A DNA stretch of 64,000 nt. It comes from Viscum album. Its lineage: Eukaryota; Streptophyta; Magnoliopsida; Santalales; Viscaceae. The stretch's first letter is position 1; each line of letters begins with the position of its first letter. The translations under genes and the position numbers were made by a program. The notes beneath the pieces are model-generated. The model made no database searches. It had not been told where the DNA came from and saw nothing but the letters and a program-made list of their open reading frames with translations. Positions 24,229-37,620 of the stretch are shown here, one piece after another. The stretch is from NCBI GenBank assembly GCA_963277665.1, contig OY728143.1, positions 532,428,394 through 532,492,393 of the forward strand, read 5' to 3'.

Positions 24229-25888
24229 ATACGATAATCTAATTTGATGAAGTGTGGACTACCGCCCCCTCAATGTGATATGACTCGTTAATGCCCTATG
24301 TGGGATATATAAAGGTTAGAGTTAATGATATTTTATATGATATTATACTGGAATTATAATATACTTATGTATCATTATGTTTTAATTCCATTAAAATAAG
24401 AAATATAAATGAATGTAGTGTTCATGCGTACGTACGACATACTGTCTCCATGAACGGTGCATTTCATTTCGTACCTCCAGATGTTATGTACTATTATAAA
24501 TACATGTAGATGATGGATATATATGAAATATATGATACCCAAATCATGAATATCATTCTGGATATAATGAACCTTTTACCACATGAACAACATTTAATTA
24601 TATGAAGTCCATTTTTGACTCAAGTACCAAATATCGACAAAATGAATGTTATTAACATAAATTATTAAATAATGATTATTACAAGGTAATAAGTGATATA
24701 GAAGGAATAATAAACTTAAAAAGGTTCTTAAGCAAGTACAAATTAACTTTAGTTTATTATTCATGAGATTAAAGAAGGAACGAGTCAAGTCGAACATGAG
24801 GTAAGGGACGCCGTCTCAATCTCCTTTCATTGAGGAATATTTTGTTTTATACAAAACATTCTTTTTTACGGTGTATAAACCCCTTTGTGTTTTACTTTTA
24901 TACAAAAGGAATATTTTTGTACAAAGTGTTTTACAAAAATACAAAAAGGAATGTTTATTTTAACGTACGCGGTGACAATGACCTTTTCTGCTGCCACGAG
25001 TGTTATTTGGTCTTTGGCTTCCTCAACAACTTGTAATGTTTTTTTTTGAAATAAATACCATATACTGTTTTATGTATTTTGGTATTGAAAAGGGTTTTTT
25101 ATAATGGATTTGTTATGTCAGTATATTTAATTAAAATATTGTGATCAAAGTGTTGAAATTTTTTCTTTCCATTATATTTGTTTTATGACTTCTGATTTTA
25201 TAATGGTACTTAGACATTTGACGGGTGGTTACGTGATAAACCATATGACGGGTGGTGCCGTGAATACCAGGAAGGGTGGTTACGTTATAACCTCCAATGC
25301 ATTGGGTATGGAAGTCGGCCATATAGCTATTCCATTAAGTGATATGTGTGGAAGTTGATCGTATGGTTATTCCTTTTAAGTATGTTTATGTCCCAAGTTA
25401 CCTTTATATGTTATGTGTTCTTTATATGGGTATTATGGTAATCTTTTGGTTTCAAAAGGGTAAGTATTGATCTTTTATTTAGTGAAGAGTTTTTAATACA
25501 TCATAAAGGTGAAAAGTGTTACTTTGATAAAGTATACATGGGTTACTTGTTGTTTTGAAAAAATAATAGTTTTCATTCTTTATGTTTCCCTTACTGAGAT
25601 TTTTATGCTCACCCATTGTTTTTTTGAAATGTTTTTCACAGAAATTAATGTGGAATAGTCTCAAGGATGGGATCAAGGTAAAGTAATTCTATATAAAACA
25701 TGGAACTAGACATGTTTCTTTTTAATAGTTTTTATTTTATGGAATCTGAGTAGAAGTGTCTACTTTGTATTCTTTTGAGATGCAATAGTTAAGATCTAAT
25801 TCTCTTAAACTCTAAACCTGAAAAGATCCCCAATGGGAATTATACATTTAATTCAATGTTAAGTAATGTTTAGGGGTGGTGCCTTATA

Positions 25889-25893
25889 GATAA
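25889..25893. repeat. Target site duplication GATAA, right copy
   Basis: It is identical to 13610-13614 and directly abuts the end of the 3' LTR, showing that both LTRs belong to one insertion. Confidence 0.85.
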
Positions 25894-28800
25894 TGTATAA
25901 TTTCACTAATATTATGACATTAAACATGTAACATGAAACTTTGATTAACCATGTTCCTCCCCTTTATATTTTTATTTTGAAAATGATTGGAAAAGTTTCC
26001 ATGCTATCCACCCATGATGTATGGAACTCTAGGATATTCCTAAACTATATTAATTTTTTTAGAATGTTCATTATTCCACTCATTATGATAGTTTTGAGAT
26101 ATATGTGCATATTTTATGCATTTGTACAACTTTATTTTTTCATGACATGGTTTACTTCATTTAATTTTTTAAATAAGTAGATAACCTATGTTAGAAACAA
26201 TATATATTTGGGAATATTATAATACATATTCTTCAATGTTTTTCTATCTTATTATTGCCAAATTTTATGTTTCTTGTATTATATAGTTCAATAATAATAT
26301 AAATTTGACATTATATTTATTTATGTCATATTGGTTTTTATAAGATTTTAATTTACCAAATAAAACCCTCCATAATGTCAATCCATGAATGATGAAATAA
26401 CTATCATATTACACAAATTTCACATTAAGACGAGATCAATTAGGTTTTTTGGGGGGGTTATCACTATATATACCACTCATAGTGATTCACTCACTTGTTG
26501 TATGTATACAGGAGTTATTTTCTTGAATTTTTTTACTTAATACTTACCAAAATACAAGAATGGTTTTCCTATATATAGATTTATCCATATATTTTTCAAT
26601 ATAATTTTCTAAATTTTTCCAAATAAATAACTGCAAAATTATTCAGTACCAATTATAGAAATAATCAATTTTAAAACATATTTTATACATACGTCATTAT
26701 AACAATGTTAACATTATGAACCTATATGATCAATTTTTTTTTTAAATTCATGTATCTTAGGTATATATTAGATGAATTAAATTAGGATAAAATAAACATG
26801 TATATTCTTATATTGCACTATATAGACATATTCATATGTTATTTCTAGGTCACTCTTTCTTCATCTCATATCATGGGGATGTACATAAATAAAGAGATGA
26901 CAGTAAAGACCAAAAAGGGAATAAACATAGGAAACACCAGGAATATTAGGTGAAAGTAAATGAATAAAAATTATCCTTTGAATATTAGGAAGATAATATC
27001 ATAAATATGAAAAATCATAACATGGTAATGTTTATACAACAAAAAATATATCATTAAAAAATATTCCACCGTCTATTACGACCTATATTCTATAAATTGT
27101 AATTAAGAAGTTTTTCACAATGGTATAGAAATCTTGAAATATCTTGAGTTTAATTTATTACCAAATGAATTGGTGTGTTATCATATTTCAGACATCTTAT
27201 ATTAGAAATCATGTGTTCCTAATTGATAATAATCGCAATAATTTCATTAACAACCTATAGAAATAAATAAAAGGTATCATATAATAAACATTTTATTCAA
27301 AGTGATTATGTTTTTGTATCAAAACATTATTTTTACATAATGTAAAGGCAATATATATTTCATATAATTATTTCCTAGAATCAAAATGAAATTTTCACAT
27401 CATAGATAATTACCTTGGAAATGGAAAATGTTTTGTACTTCATTATATCATAATATATCCTGAAAAACATGTCATGACACTATTTTGGTAGCATAACAAT
27501 ATATAACATAATCAAATAAGAAAATATAAATGAGAGAGTTCATATGTTTATCATTGGTGAAACAAAATTATTGAGGTATAGGTAATAAAAAATTTAACAA
27601 ATAAATATGATGATTCCTGACATATATAAGACACATAATAGATAAAGAAAAGAAAAAAGATATTGAGTATTTCCATTCCATAGAAAATTGCTTCTGAAAT
27701 CATCGAGGGGAAACATGAGAACCATTGGAAAAACATGGGAAAAACATCGAGGTAAAATTTTAGAGATTAAAAACAATAGTGTATTTGTAATTTTAAAGGG
27801 ATAGTTTGGGTTGGATGGGGATATTAATACTTTGGAAAAGGTGTTCTTTATTGAAAAAAAATGATTATTTTGAATTTAAGGATTAAGTATATTTATTATA
27901 ATTAATACTGACACTTTTTAAGGGAAATTTTGTTTTCAATGATTGTCTATTCCTTTATAAACATTAACCAACAATAAAATTTTTATACTTTTAATTAATT
28001 TTTTTTAACTTTTAACATTTACCAGATACATTATTCTTTTTAAATATCAGTAAATCTTTTTTCATGATGGTATCATATTTATTTTCAAAAATTAAATTGA
28101 AGATATTTGGTAATTAATATATTTTGATTAAAATATATTAAATCCATTTGGAATAGTTCAATTTTTAAAATTAGTAAATATAAATTTAAATTAGATAAGC
28201 ATGTAACTAATAGAAATAATTTTTTATGGTTAGAAATACTATCTTAAAAAATATAATACATGTGTTTCTAATTTTAACACATTATGATAATGTTTTTCTT
28301 TAATAAATTAGAAATTATTAATATAGACGATCTATTTTTAAATCATTTTCATAAACTAATTATATCATATGGTTTATCCCATTTCTAAAAATATATATAT
28401 TCTTTTTTTTACCAAAATACAATGTTTTCTAAAATAACCATAAATTCACCAAAATAGAAAAATAATTAGAAAAATTTAAAAATTAAAACTATTTTCTCAA
28501 ATTATTACACCGAATATTAAATTATTGAATTTTAGATAAAAATAGTCATTTATTTATTTTTAACCGCTTTATAGACATAAATAACAACATAACCATTTTA
28601 AAAATTACATACGATATTAGATATATATATTATAAATGAAAGTATTTTTATAAGATAATTTAAGAAAAATAAAATTTATTTTAAAATTTAGAATTTACGA
28701 AATTATTAACTTTTTTTTTGAAATTAAATTTTTTTTATCATTTCTATAAAATAATCACAACTGTCACTTTATTTCAACCACAATGATAATATTGACCAAT

Positions 28801-31800
28801 TTCCATTATAATTATTGGATGTAATTCACATCGGTAATATTAGTCAATGTTACTCTAAAAAATAATAAAATATTCCGATAAATATTCTATCATAGTCTAA
28901 TAAATAATAAATTAATTATTTTCAATGTTTCTTATAGATACTTCTATTATATATATATTTCTTACAAATAGTCCATTTCCTATTTATGATATTTATGGTA
29001 TTTGATATCTACATGAGAGATTTCATAATTTTTTAATATATTATACTGAAGGTAATATTCTGAAAATTGTTTATTCTATGGTTTTATATTGTTTAATTTT
29101 AATGAATTTTGGCATGATGGTTGAATTTTTCTATAAATAATTAGGTATTTTTATCTTTATTTATAGTTAGAAATATTAAAAATATATTGGGGGAAATAGA
29201 TACATAAATAAAATAAAAACCATCTTCATTTCATTTAGCAATATTGGTTAAATTCTGTGGTATGTTGTTTTGTATCAAAAACATGTTTCATATAATGGCC
29301 AAATGTATCTTTATAGATGCATTATATACCACTGAAGAGTAAAAAACTTCATTTCAATTATTTTATTCAAAAAGTGTTATCACATGTTAAGACAATATTA
29401 TGTTGAAAAATGTTTCAAATCATATCAATGTTTTATTTTAGGAAATTTGTTTGACAAATCATCATCTTACATTATAAACAGATCATTTTGGTTCACTTTT
29501 TCCATGTGATATAATTTTTCCTACATTAATAATTTGCGAAATTCAAAAATCTACCTACCTAGAAATCATAAAATAACAAATACACTACATTATTCATTAC
29601 ACATAAAAATATTTTTTGACTGGAAAATAACTAACTAAATTCCTTACATCCCTTGCAATTTTGAGGAGAAAATTTTTATCAGAAAACTATTATATGAATT
29701 TATTTTGATGACAACCTATTTATATTTTCAAATAGGTGGTGTCATTATTAACCAAGGACATAAGAATTATTTTTTTCCCACTACCTTCACATCATATTGA
29801 ACTATGATTATAAAACAACCTAGTATATTCCATATAATTAAATTTTTATATGATAATTTGAAGCATAATATCAATCTCATCTTATATTAAATGTGAAATC
29901 ATATTGTAGTCCATATATTAAAATGACTAATTCATCCAAACCCAATGTAATTTATATTCTATAATAACTGATCACATATGGTTTTAATAATGTATATAAT
30001 ATATATATATACAGTATCCATTCAATAATTAACATTTTTGAAGAAAATATTTCTTATAATTCATAACCATTATATTAATTTAAAAATGATATTAGTGTTT
30101 TCCTTTAAATGTGATTTTACACCTACAAAAAAGGATGTGATATTGTTATCATAACCACATCTCATTAATTCCTTATAAATTTCAAATTATTGGAGAATTA
30201 TGACAGTTTTTATTAATAATTAACATTAACATTTTTTTCATTTGGTCATTATCATTGAAAAGAGTAAACGTTACTCATATGTACATATGAATTACAATAT
30301 CTATGATTTTAATATATATATATATTCATAAAAAATTCTAATTAATAATTTAATAAATTTAATTTATTTTAATATTTATAATAAACTATAGATTATTATA
30401 TTATATATAGCTGATAAATTACCACTTCTACCATATTCTAATGGTCAATGAATTTTTTTGATGACAACAATATATCATCTAAACATATGAATTGAAAAAA
30501 AATTGATAATGTTATTAAATATATCATTTTATTATATAAAGTTTGGGGTATAATAATATTGAAAATGGTTAAAGTAAATTAAATAAGATTCATAATTTAA
30601 TTAGTTTAGATGAAAAATGACATAAGCGGTAAGGGATTTCGTCTCATCTTTCATCCAATAAAGAATATATTATTATTATGAAACTAATTTTATTAATTTA
30701 GAGTATATAAATTATTTTTATATACAATATATTTAATCTATAATATATCTTTGTATTTTAGGTTTTAATTAAAATTATTTCAACCAAGGGTATTTTATTT
30801 GAATGATAGAAAATTATAAATGTTTCATAACATAATATTCGTCCAATGGGTTATATCACTTATTTAGTGATGAAAATCAATATAAATTACATGTGATATG
30901 GAATTTTTTATTTAAATTTAACTCACACTTGTTTTGATTTGATTTAAAATTTAATCCTTAAAATAAATTAATTGTTTAATTATTACTTAAATAATTACCA
31001 CACAAAAATGACATATTTATTATTATGCAACAAATTTTTTATCAGGCCTATATACTACCTAATTGACACATTATATAATTTATTTGGATATATTCATTTA
31101 ATTTATTGTTTAATTTGATGATATGTGATTCATTAGGTTAGGATACAAGACTACCAATGTGGTTTGAGTTTATTTTACAAAATCATCTTTGTTATGGATA
31201 AATTATTTTTATGTTTATGTTAGAAGAATTATTTTATTTTTCTATCTTAAACATAATACTATTTATTCTCCTAAAGTTTTTCTTTTTGAAAAATATATTT
31301 TCTTAATTAAATTTTGATCATTTAGTTAATGAATTTTCATAAAAACTGATTACTAAAAGTGAAAATATTTCAGATTTATTTGAGGATTTTTTCTTTTGTT
31401 ATTGTCCTTATAATATTTTGAAACACAATTTTATAATTTATAAATAAATGTTTGAATATTGTTTATTGATAAATTAATCTTATTGAATTGTTTAAAAGGA
31501 ATATTCTTCACATTTTTTGAATAGTTTAATTTTTAATATTTTTTTAAAATTTGGAATAATCAACGTTTTTACATACACATCCTATAAAAAATTTCCCAAC
31601 AACCTATACAATCAATTATTTAATGTACTCATTACATGTTTACATAATTATTTTCAAAGAAACTGAATTTCCAAAAATTATTGAAATTTTGTATTTTTAT
31701 TAATAGGATTTTTAATTTGAATGTGTATATTATAAAATAATTCCTTTAATAAAATTTTTATGGCATTTTTATTCATTATTGAAAATAAAACAATAATTTA

Positions 31801-32760
31801 TTTATATACATCTATGATTGTGATTTAATGGTACCATTATTATTATTTCTCATTATGGTTTATCATTAATTCCAATAGGGAATGTATTGTAATTCAAAAT
31901 TCTAGTTCATCCAAAAAGAAACCATTATTAACAAGTAATATTTTTCATGATGAATTATTTATTCATATGATGAAAAAATTAAAAAATTTAGTTGATAGTT
32001 CGGGGCTGATACCACCCAATGATGCATCAATATTTTTAACTAGACTACATTGTTTGAGAATTTGGATGATAACTTACTATTTTCAGTAATATTTACTAGA
32101 CTATACCCTTGACTATATGTTTACAAAAACTTGAATTTTTCATTACTTTATTATGAAAATTCTTATTGATTTTAATGTTATTATTTTTATACTTCTATAA
32201 TACCTTGATACATTTCAATATCATGTGATTAGTTAAATAATTGTACCAGTTTATAATTTATTTGTTCTATATTATTCATTATCGCATGAAATTTATTAAA
32301 TTGAATATGTTTTCTATTATTCATTATGTAATATTGAATATTCCTTATTTACTCAATATCTCTTCAAATAGAAGTAACCCTTAATTCACAATTTATTTCA
32401 AACCTTATTTTATTTTCTCCGCATGATTTAAAGATCTAATCTTTGAATTGGATCATTTTTTAATTCTATTTACCTTAACTAAAGATGATTTTATTTCTCC
32501 AAATGTCATATGATATTAATGTATTCATATAGACTACAAGAATATATGATTATTCAGTCTTTTGGGATTTAATCTATTTTATCTTATGTAAATATAATTG
32601 AGTAACTACCAATTTAGAGCTACTAGGGTTGGGGGAATATTCATCAATATCAATGAAATTATTATTGAATTCTTGGGATTTTATTAAGAAACATAAAATA
32701 TTGAACAAATCTTAGTGAAATAAAATGCATAAAATCCAAAACGAATCTACACAAATGATT
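25894..32760. other. AT-rich spacer without recognisable genes
   Basis: I see no domain or RNA gene on either strand. Open frames such as 25941-26180 and 27551-27776 (minus) are AT-rich, hydrophobic and unlike known families, as expected of chance frames in such DNA. A run of seven G at 26451-26457 and AT dinucleotide runs (29993-30011) are the only notable simple sequences. Confidence 0.6.
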
Positions 32761-33260
32761 AAGAAGAGTATTTTATTAATTTTTTGTGTACCCCTTTATG
32801 TTAATATATATAATGTCAATTATAACATTAATGTAAAGAATTATGGATGTTTTATGTGATAAGAGTACCTTGAAGATGTAAATTGAGTTTCTAATGGTGT
32901 TTGAGGTATATGTAACCCTTAATTATAACATGAGTTTTAGTGACCATGTTATTGGTGGAATAATGAATTTTTACAGACATATGATTTAATGTATTTCAAA
33001 TAGTTTTGGTGTATATTTTTATTGATGATGAGGTATTTATGGTTTATTAAAATTTGGTAATATAAATTTTTTCATATATATAACCATGGGATTGAACATT
33101 TAATTGATGATCAAGATTAATTTTAAGAATGTTTATTAAAGATTTTGGATCATTATCCTATTTATATTAATATATGCTATGGAAAAAGAATGAAAAACTT
33201 TCTTGGGAAACTGATCACAACTAGAAAGGATATAGGTTTGATACACATAGTTAAATGGAA
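32760..33260 (+). pseudogene. Probable highly degraded Ty3/gypsy reverse transcriptase relic
   Basis: Three blocks occur in the order and spacing of a gypsy RT, in different frames. VNYNINVKNYGCF (about 32816-32854) resembles the DYR-LN-V-KN-YP block. MSFSDHV then IMNF (about 32931-32970) can sit over MPFGLTN and FMDLMN. VYIFIDDEVFMVY (33011-33049) resembles VVVFIDDILVYS, with both catalytic Asp codons present. Then IEHL (near 33093) and FLGKLITTRKDIGLIHIVKW (about 33201-33260) match the EHL and FLGH-VDP-K-VKW blocks. Each match is weak alone; the ordered set is what persuades. AT bias could produce part of it. Confidence 0.42.
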
Positions 33261-36200
33261 ATAAAGGTGTGGCTCCTGTAAAATGACATTTCAATATCCT
33301 TATAATATGTAGGTATTTTTACTAAAATAATTTTACAAATAAATACTAAATTGAACATTCATTTCACTGTTGAGACTAAGGGAATAATCTATTTATTTGG
33401 ACAAATTTTTGTAATAATAATTATATTCATAAGTATTTAGAGGGATACAAAATATTGTTCTTATCTTCTATGAATATTATTATATATAAATGGTTAAAAA
33501 AATTTATTTGAAAACATATCTTCAATATTTATTTATTATATTAATTAATGATGGGAAAATTGATTTAATCATAACAACATTATTAAATTATTCTTTTACA
33601 ATAAGTGTATTTCTTGTTTTTCTAAACATTAATATTAAAATAACTCCAAATTATAGAAAATTATACATAATTTATTTACATTTAACTTCTTTTTTAATGA
33701 TTCATTTCTCCTTTCATCCATCAATGATTTATGGTCTTATATATTTTTTATTTTCTTCATTAATTACTTTCTTTTTATAAATGATCTTTATTACTCAATA
33801 TAAATAATTAGAATGTATTTTCTACTAAATTCATATCTCTTAACATCTTAACATTGTTTTCATATTTGTAATTCTAGTTATTTGTTCTTCAAGATTACCA
33901 TTTTGTTTTATTTCCCTCATTTAACATGGATGCTTTATTAATCATTTTTAAAATTTAGATTTTCTCGAAAGTTATTTACAAATACCAATCAGTCATTTTT
34001 AGAGCACTATATCAAATTGTAAGTATAAAATTTTGAATGTATTGATGAATGTAACAGAACAATATTTTAAAATAATAACATTATGTTTGATTATATATAC
34101 AACAACGAACATTAATCATAGATGTTCAAAGAACTATTATTATTTAAATATAAAAATTATAACCTAGCAGACAAATTTTTATATTTTAATAGGATTAACT
34201 ATTTTATTAAATATTCAAAAATATCCATCTTTATATAAGTTGGATAGAAATCATTGGAGGTAAACAAATTTAACAAATATATTTTATTCTTAAAAATATG
34301 TTTTCATTGAAAACATTTTAAAAAAAATGATGAAATAATATTATTAATTTATTGAACTATTAGCGAATATATTTTATTAATTATTGATTTATTATTTAAA
34401 TAATCATATAATAATTAACTAATGTTGAAATGTTTAGTTTTCATAAATTAAATTTTTATTATTGAAAAGTTAAATGTAACGGTTTTTCATCTATTTTCGT
34501 TAATTTTTTTAATCATATAATTTGAATGTCAAATTATATTTTTATTTTAGTACTAATTTATAATATGAGACATTTTATTCATAAAATCAGATAATTTTAA
34601 TTTGAATTGGTCAATTTAATGAATTTGGATTATGATTAATTTTATCATTAAAAAATATTTTGTGAAAACCACTTTTTAGTGTATAAATTATATAAATTAA
34701 AGAGATCATTATTTTGATAAGTGAATTAATAAACATAGAAGTCTTTAATGGATGTGTTGTATAAAAATTGATCGCAATTTTTTAAAACTATTAAGTCCAT
34801 ATTTTACTACATTCATAGTCATATATGTCAATTGTTTCCTCAGTTGCGTCTGAAAAATAATTTTACAAAATGAAATAATAAATGATTAAAGAGTTTTTGT
34901 ATGTGTTCTAATTCTTTATAGGTAAAATGTTTTTCCTTAGGTGACTTTAGTCTATCATGTGGTTCTCATCACATAATATGGACTCAGTTGATCATTTTCA
35001 AAGCAGCTTCCAAAAACATTTTCATTGACAAGCTCAACGATTTACAATTACAATATTATATTAAAAATTTATTAATTAATTAATTATAAGAATTTTAAAC
35101 GTTGAATAAAAATTCATTTAGTCTTTTATTTTTTGTACAATTTTAAAAGACATCAATTTTATCCTCTCAGTTGAGTAAGGTATTTTTTCACGAGGAACAT
35201 GTAATTTTACTCATAGGGTTTCTTGATTAAAATAACTTTTGTTAATATACTAATACATTGTTGAATAATATTAAATTAGAAAAATATTCAAAAAAATATT
35301 AGATTATGTATCTATAAACATTTATTAAATTTTTCCATTCACATTTAGAATAGTTTAATTACATTTTTAGTAAATTAAAGTAACATTTATTTTTAATTTA
35401 GATTCAATTATTTTTATTTATTTTAAATTAATATAAAAAATTTTGTGGATGTTTAGTATAATGAATCATTTTATAGGATTGTTTTAAACAATTATATATA
35501 AATAAATTATGTATGGATATTAAATTATAAATTTGTTTCAATATATGTACTTTCAAGTTGTTTTAAATAATTACAATTATACTAAATTCATTCCAATTTT
35601 ATTTGATTAGATTTTTTTACATCAATTTTATTTGGGTTAGATGGGTTAATTTCTATCAAATATATGAATATTTTATTTAAATAAATTTTATTTACATATA
35701 TCCTATTTTATATATATTTTGATATTTTTTTCATTTAAGTTATTTTTCATCTTGTTTCATCTTGTTTGGTATTGTTCAGATCAATTTAATGTTTTCTTAT
35801 TCTATCTCATCTATAGGATTCAGTTAATTTAAATTTCATTCATTTCAAGAAGATTTAATTAAACTAATATTTGGTTCTCTTAGTAATATTTTTTATATTT
35901 TACAATATTTAGATTTCCTTGAACTGAAATAAATATATTTTTGGTATGTTAAATTTATTTTTTTGGAAGGGTCGTTAATTTCAGTGTGGATTAATATTGT
36001 TGATCATGGTTTAGATCATATAAATTTGATCTATTGAGTTGATCTAGTCATCATTATATTATAAAGTGGAAAATTGAATTGTTTTTATGATGGTTGGTTT
36101 TATTCCATTTTACTTCATTATGCTCTATTTAGCATCGATCAACATTGATTTTGTTTATTTGGTATGGTTTGGTACAACTCAAATTATGGTTGGTTTAATG

Positions 36201-37199
36201 ATACTTTAATTGTTAAATATTAAATATATAATGTTTATATGGTCTAGATATGATTTATTTTATTTATTCATAGTGGGTATTATTCTATTGGGTATGTGAT
36301 TGTTTTTTATTTCCATATGTTTTTATTAAACTCTTTAATTAAATTATCTTCTAATTTTTTATAATGATTAAATATTTTGTTTCATTATGTATTGTATGTT
36401 CCAAGTAAATAACATTTGGTAATATAAAGTACCTAAATCCTCTCATGAACCTGCAATGTTGTGCACCGAAATTTGTTCATATACCTCATTGAATCATTGT
36501 TCAAATTTTTCATTCAAATGCATCTTGAAATAAAAATAATTAATTTATATGAACTAAATTACAAATATAAAACATTAGTTTTTATAAATAAATTAAAATA
36601 ATTAATATTCCAATACATGATCATTTATTTTTACTGAATTGACTGAAATACATTGAAAATTGGAAAGACAACTATTATTAAGTGATTATAATATTTCAAC
36701 GAACCAATTACTCAAGATTATGTGGTTTACACATTTCCCCATGTTCAATCATAAATTCCACCATTACATCTAGTCAATTAGGAAATCTAAATCGATGTTT
36801 TGTTGAAAATATTTATTCATAAAAATTAAATATTAATTTATATTTCCCTTTAAAAACATTTTTAGAAATATCTCCACTAATATATTCTATATGATTTGAT
36901 TTCAGATTGGCCTCTATAATGAAGGTTTACCAACAATGTTATCATATACATGGATAACTATTACCTGAGACTTTTATAATATCTAGAATTTATTCTTATA
37001 TTTAGATTATATCCATCATAATATGTAATTATTTGTGTTTTTTTATTATATAATTCAGTAATAATTTTTCCCAACAATTCATATTAATTGATCCCACATA
37101 ATAGGATAAATTAAAAATATAGAATAAATTAATTATAAAACATAAAAGATGATTTTAACTTATTTGAGATACTCATAAACATTAACCTAATAAAATATA
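33261..37199. other. AT-rich spacer without recognisable genes
   Basis: No RNase H or integrase block could be found downstream of the RT relic. The 96-codon frame at 33490-33780 is Ile/Leu/Phe-rich, codes for nothing I recognise and has the composition of the surrounding DNA. A somewhat less AT-rich patch at about 34930-35040 shows no coding pattern I can name. Confidence 0.55.
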
Positions 37200-37620
37200 A
37201 TCGTTAGGGTCTAATGGATCTATTGATTATCCTGAATTTTTCTCCTCTAAGGGACTTTATTATTCAAATTTTTAGTATGGACCACATACATGTGGTGGTG
37301 TGGATAATTAAAAAGAAAAATCATCATATAATAGAGGGATATATTTAGGAAATGGAGGCTATATAGATATTAACAGATATGGATAGTCGGTAGGGGGATA
37401 CATCATATGATATGTACTTGTTAGAAGGGAAGTATATACTTAATAAAATGATGATGATGGAATCAGATGGAGAAACATTAGTGTATCATGTCTATGATGA
37501 AAAACTGTGGTAGATGGGATACTACTAGGATTTATTGGGTGTGAATGTGTTAGATGGGCACACTGTCGATATATTATATAACACCTGCTCGATTGGATAT
37601 GTTTTTACCCCCAAGAGATG
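37200..37620 (+). other. G-richer islet in the AT desert, unidentified
   Basis: About 400 bp with more G and longer sense stretches than its surroundings, for example KMMMMESDGETLVYHVYDE near 37450. It has stops and no recognisable domain. It may be the remnant of a coding segment of an old transposon, but I cannot assign it. Confidence 0.3.

Larger units (their letters stand above)
13615..25888 (+). mobile_element. Element B: complete long-LTR Ty3/gypsy chromovirus-like retrotransposon
   Basis: This 12,274-bp element has all structural parts in order: target duplication, 5' LTR (13615-17426), a degenerate initiator-Met primer site (17429-17440), gag-pol (17565-22032), a polypurine tract (22064-22079), 3' LTR (22080-25888) and the second target duplication. 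The gag-pol order, three zinc-binding motifs in gag and a C-terminal tail with VLWKNH and EEASWE point to the chromovirus group, most like Tekay/Del; the clade assignment is inference. The coding region is dead through stops, at least two net frameshifts and active-site changes. The LTRs make up about 62% of the element. Two short hand-counted LTR samples differ at about 7% and 12%. Confidence 0.93.
22080..25888 (+). repeat. 3' LTR of element B (3809 bp)
   Basis: It starts TGTAACATTCCCGG and ends CCTTATA, matching the 5' LTR throughout. It holds the same landmarks: GAATAGT word (22935), TATA box (23696-23704), 66-codon frame (24028-24228) and GGGTGGT triple (25220-25292). It is followed directly by the GATAA duplication. 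The length differs from the 5' LTR by only 3 bp, so decay has been mainly by substitution. Confidence 0.92.

Noticed and set aside
27551..27776. Overlapping minus-strand hydrophobic frames
   Set aside because: Two overlapping frames of similar length in AT-rich DNA, with no similarity or conserved partner, are best read as chance.
33490..33780. 96-codon hydrophobic frame on the plus strand
   Set aside because: Its Ile/Phe/Leu-rich product is what AT-rich DNA gives by chance; no start context, family similarity or neighbouring gene supports it.
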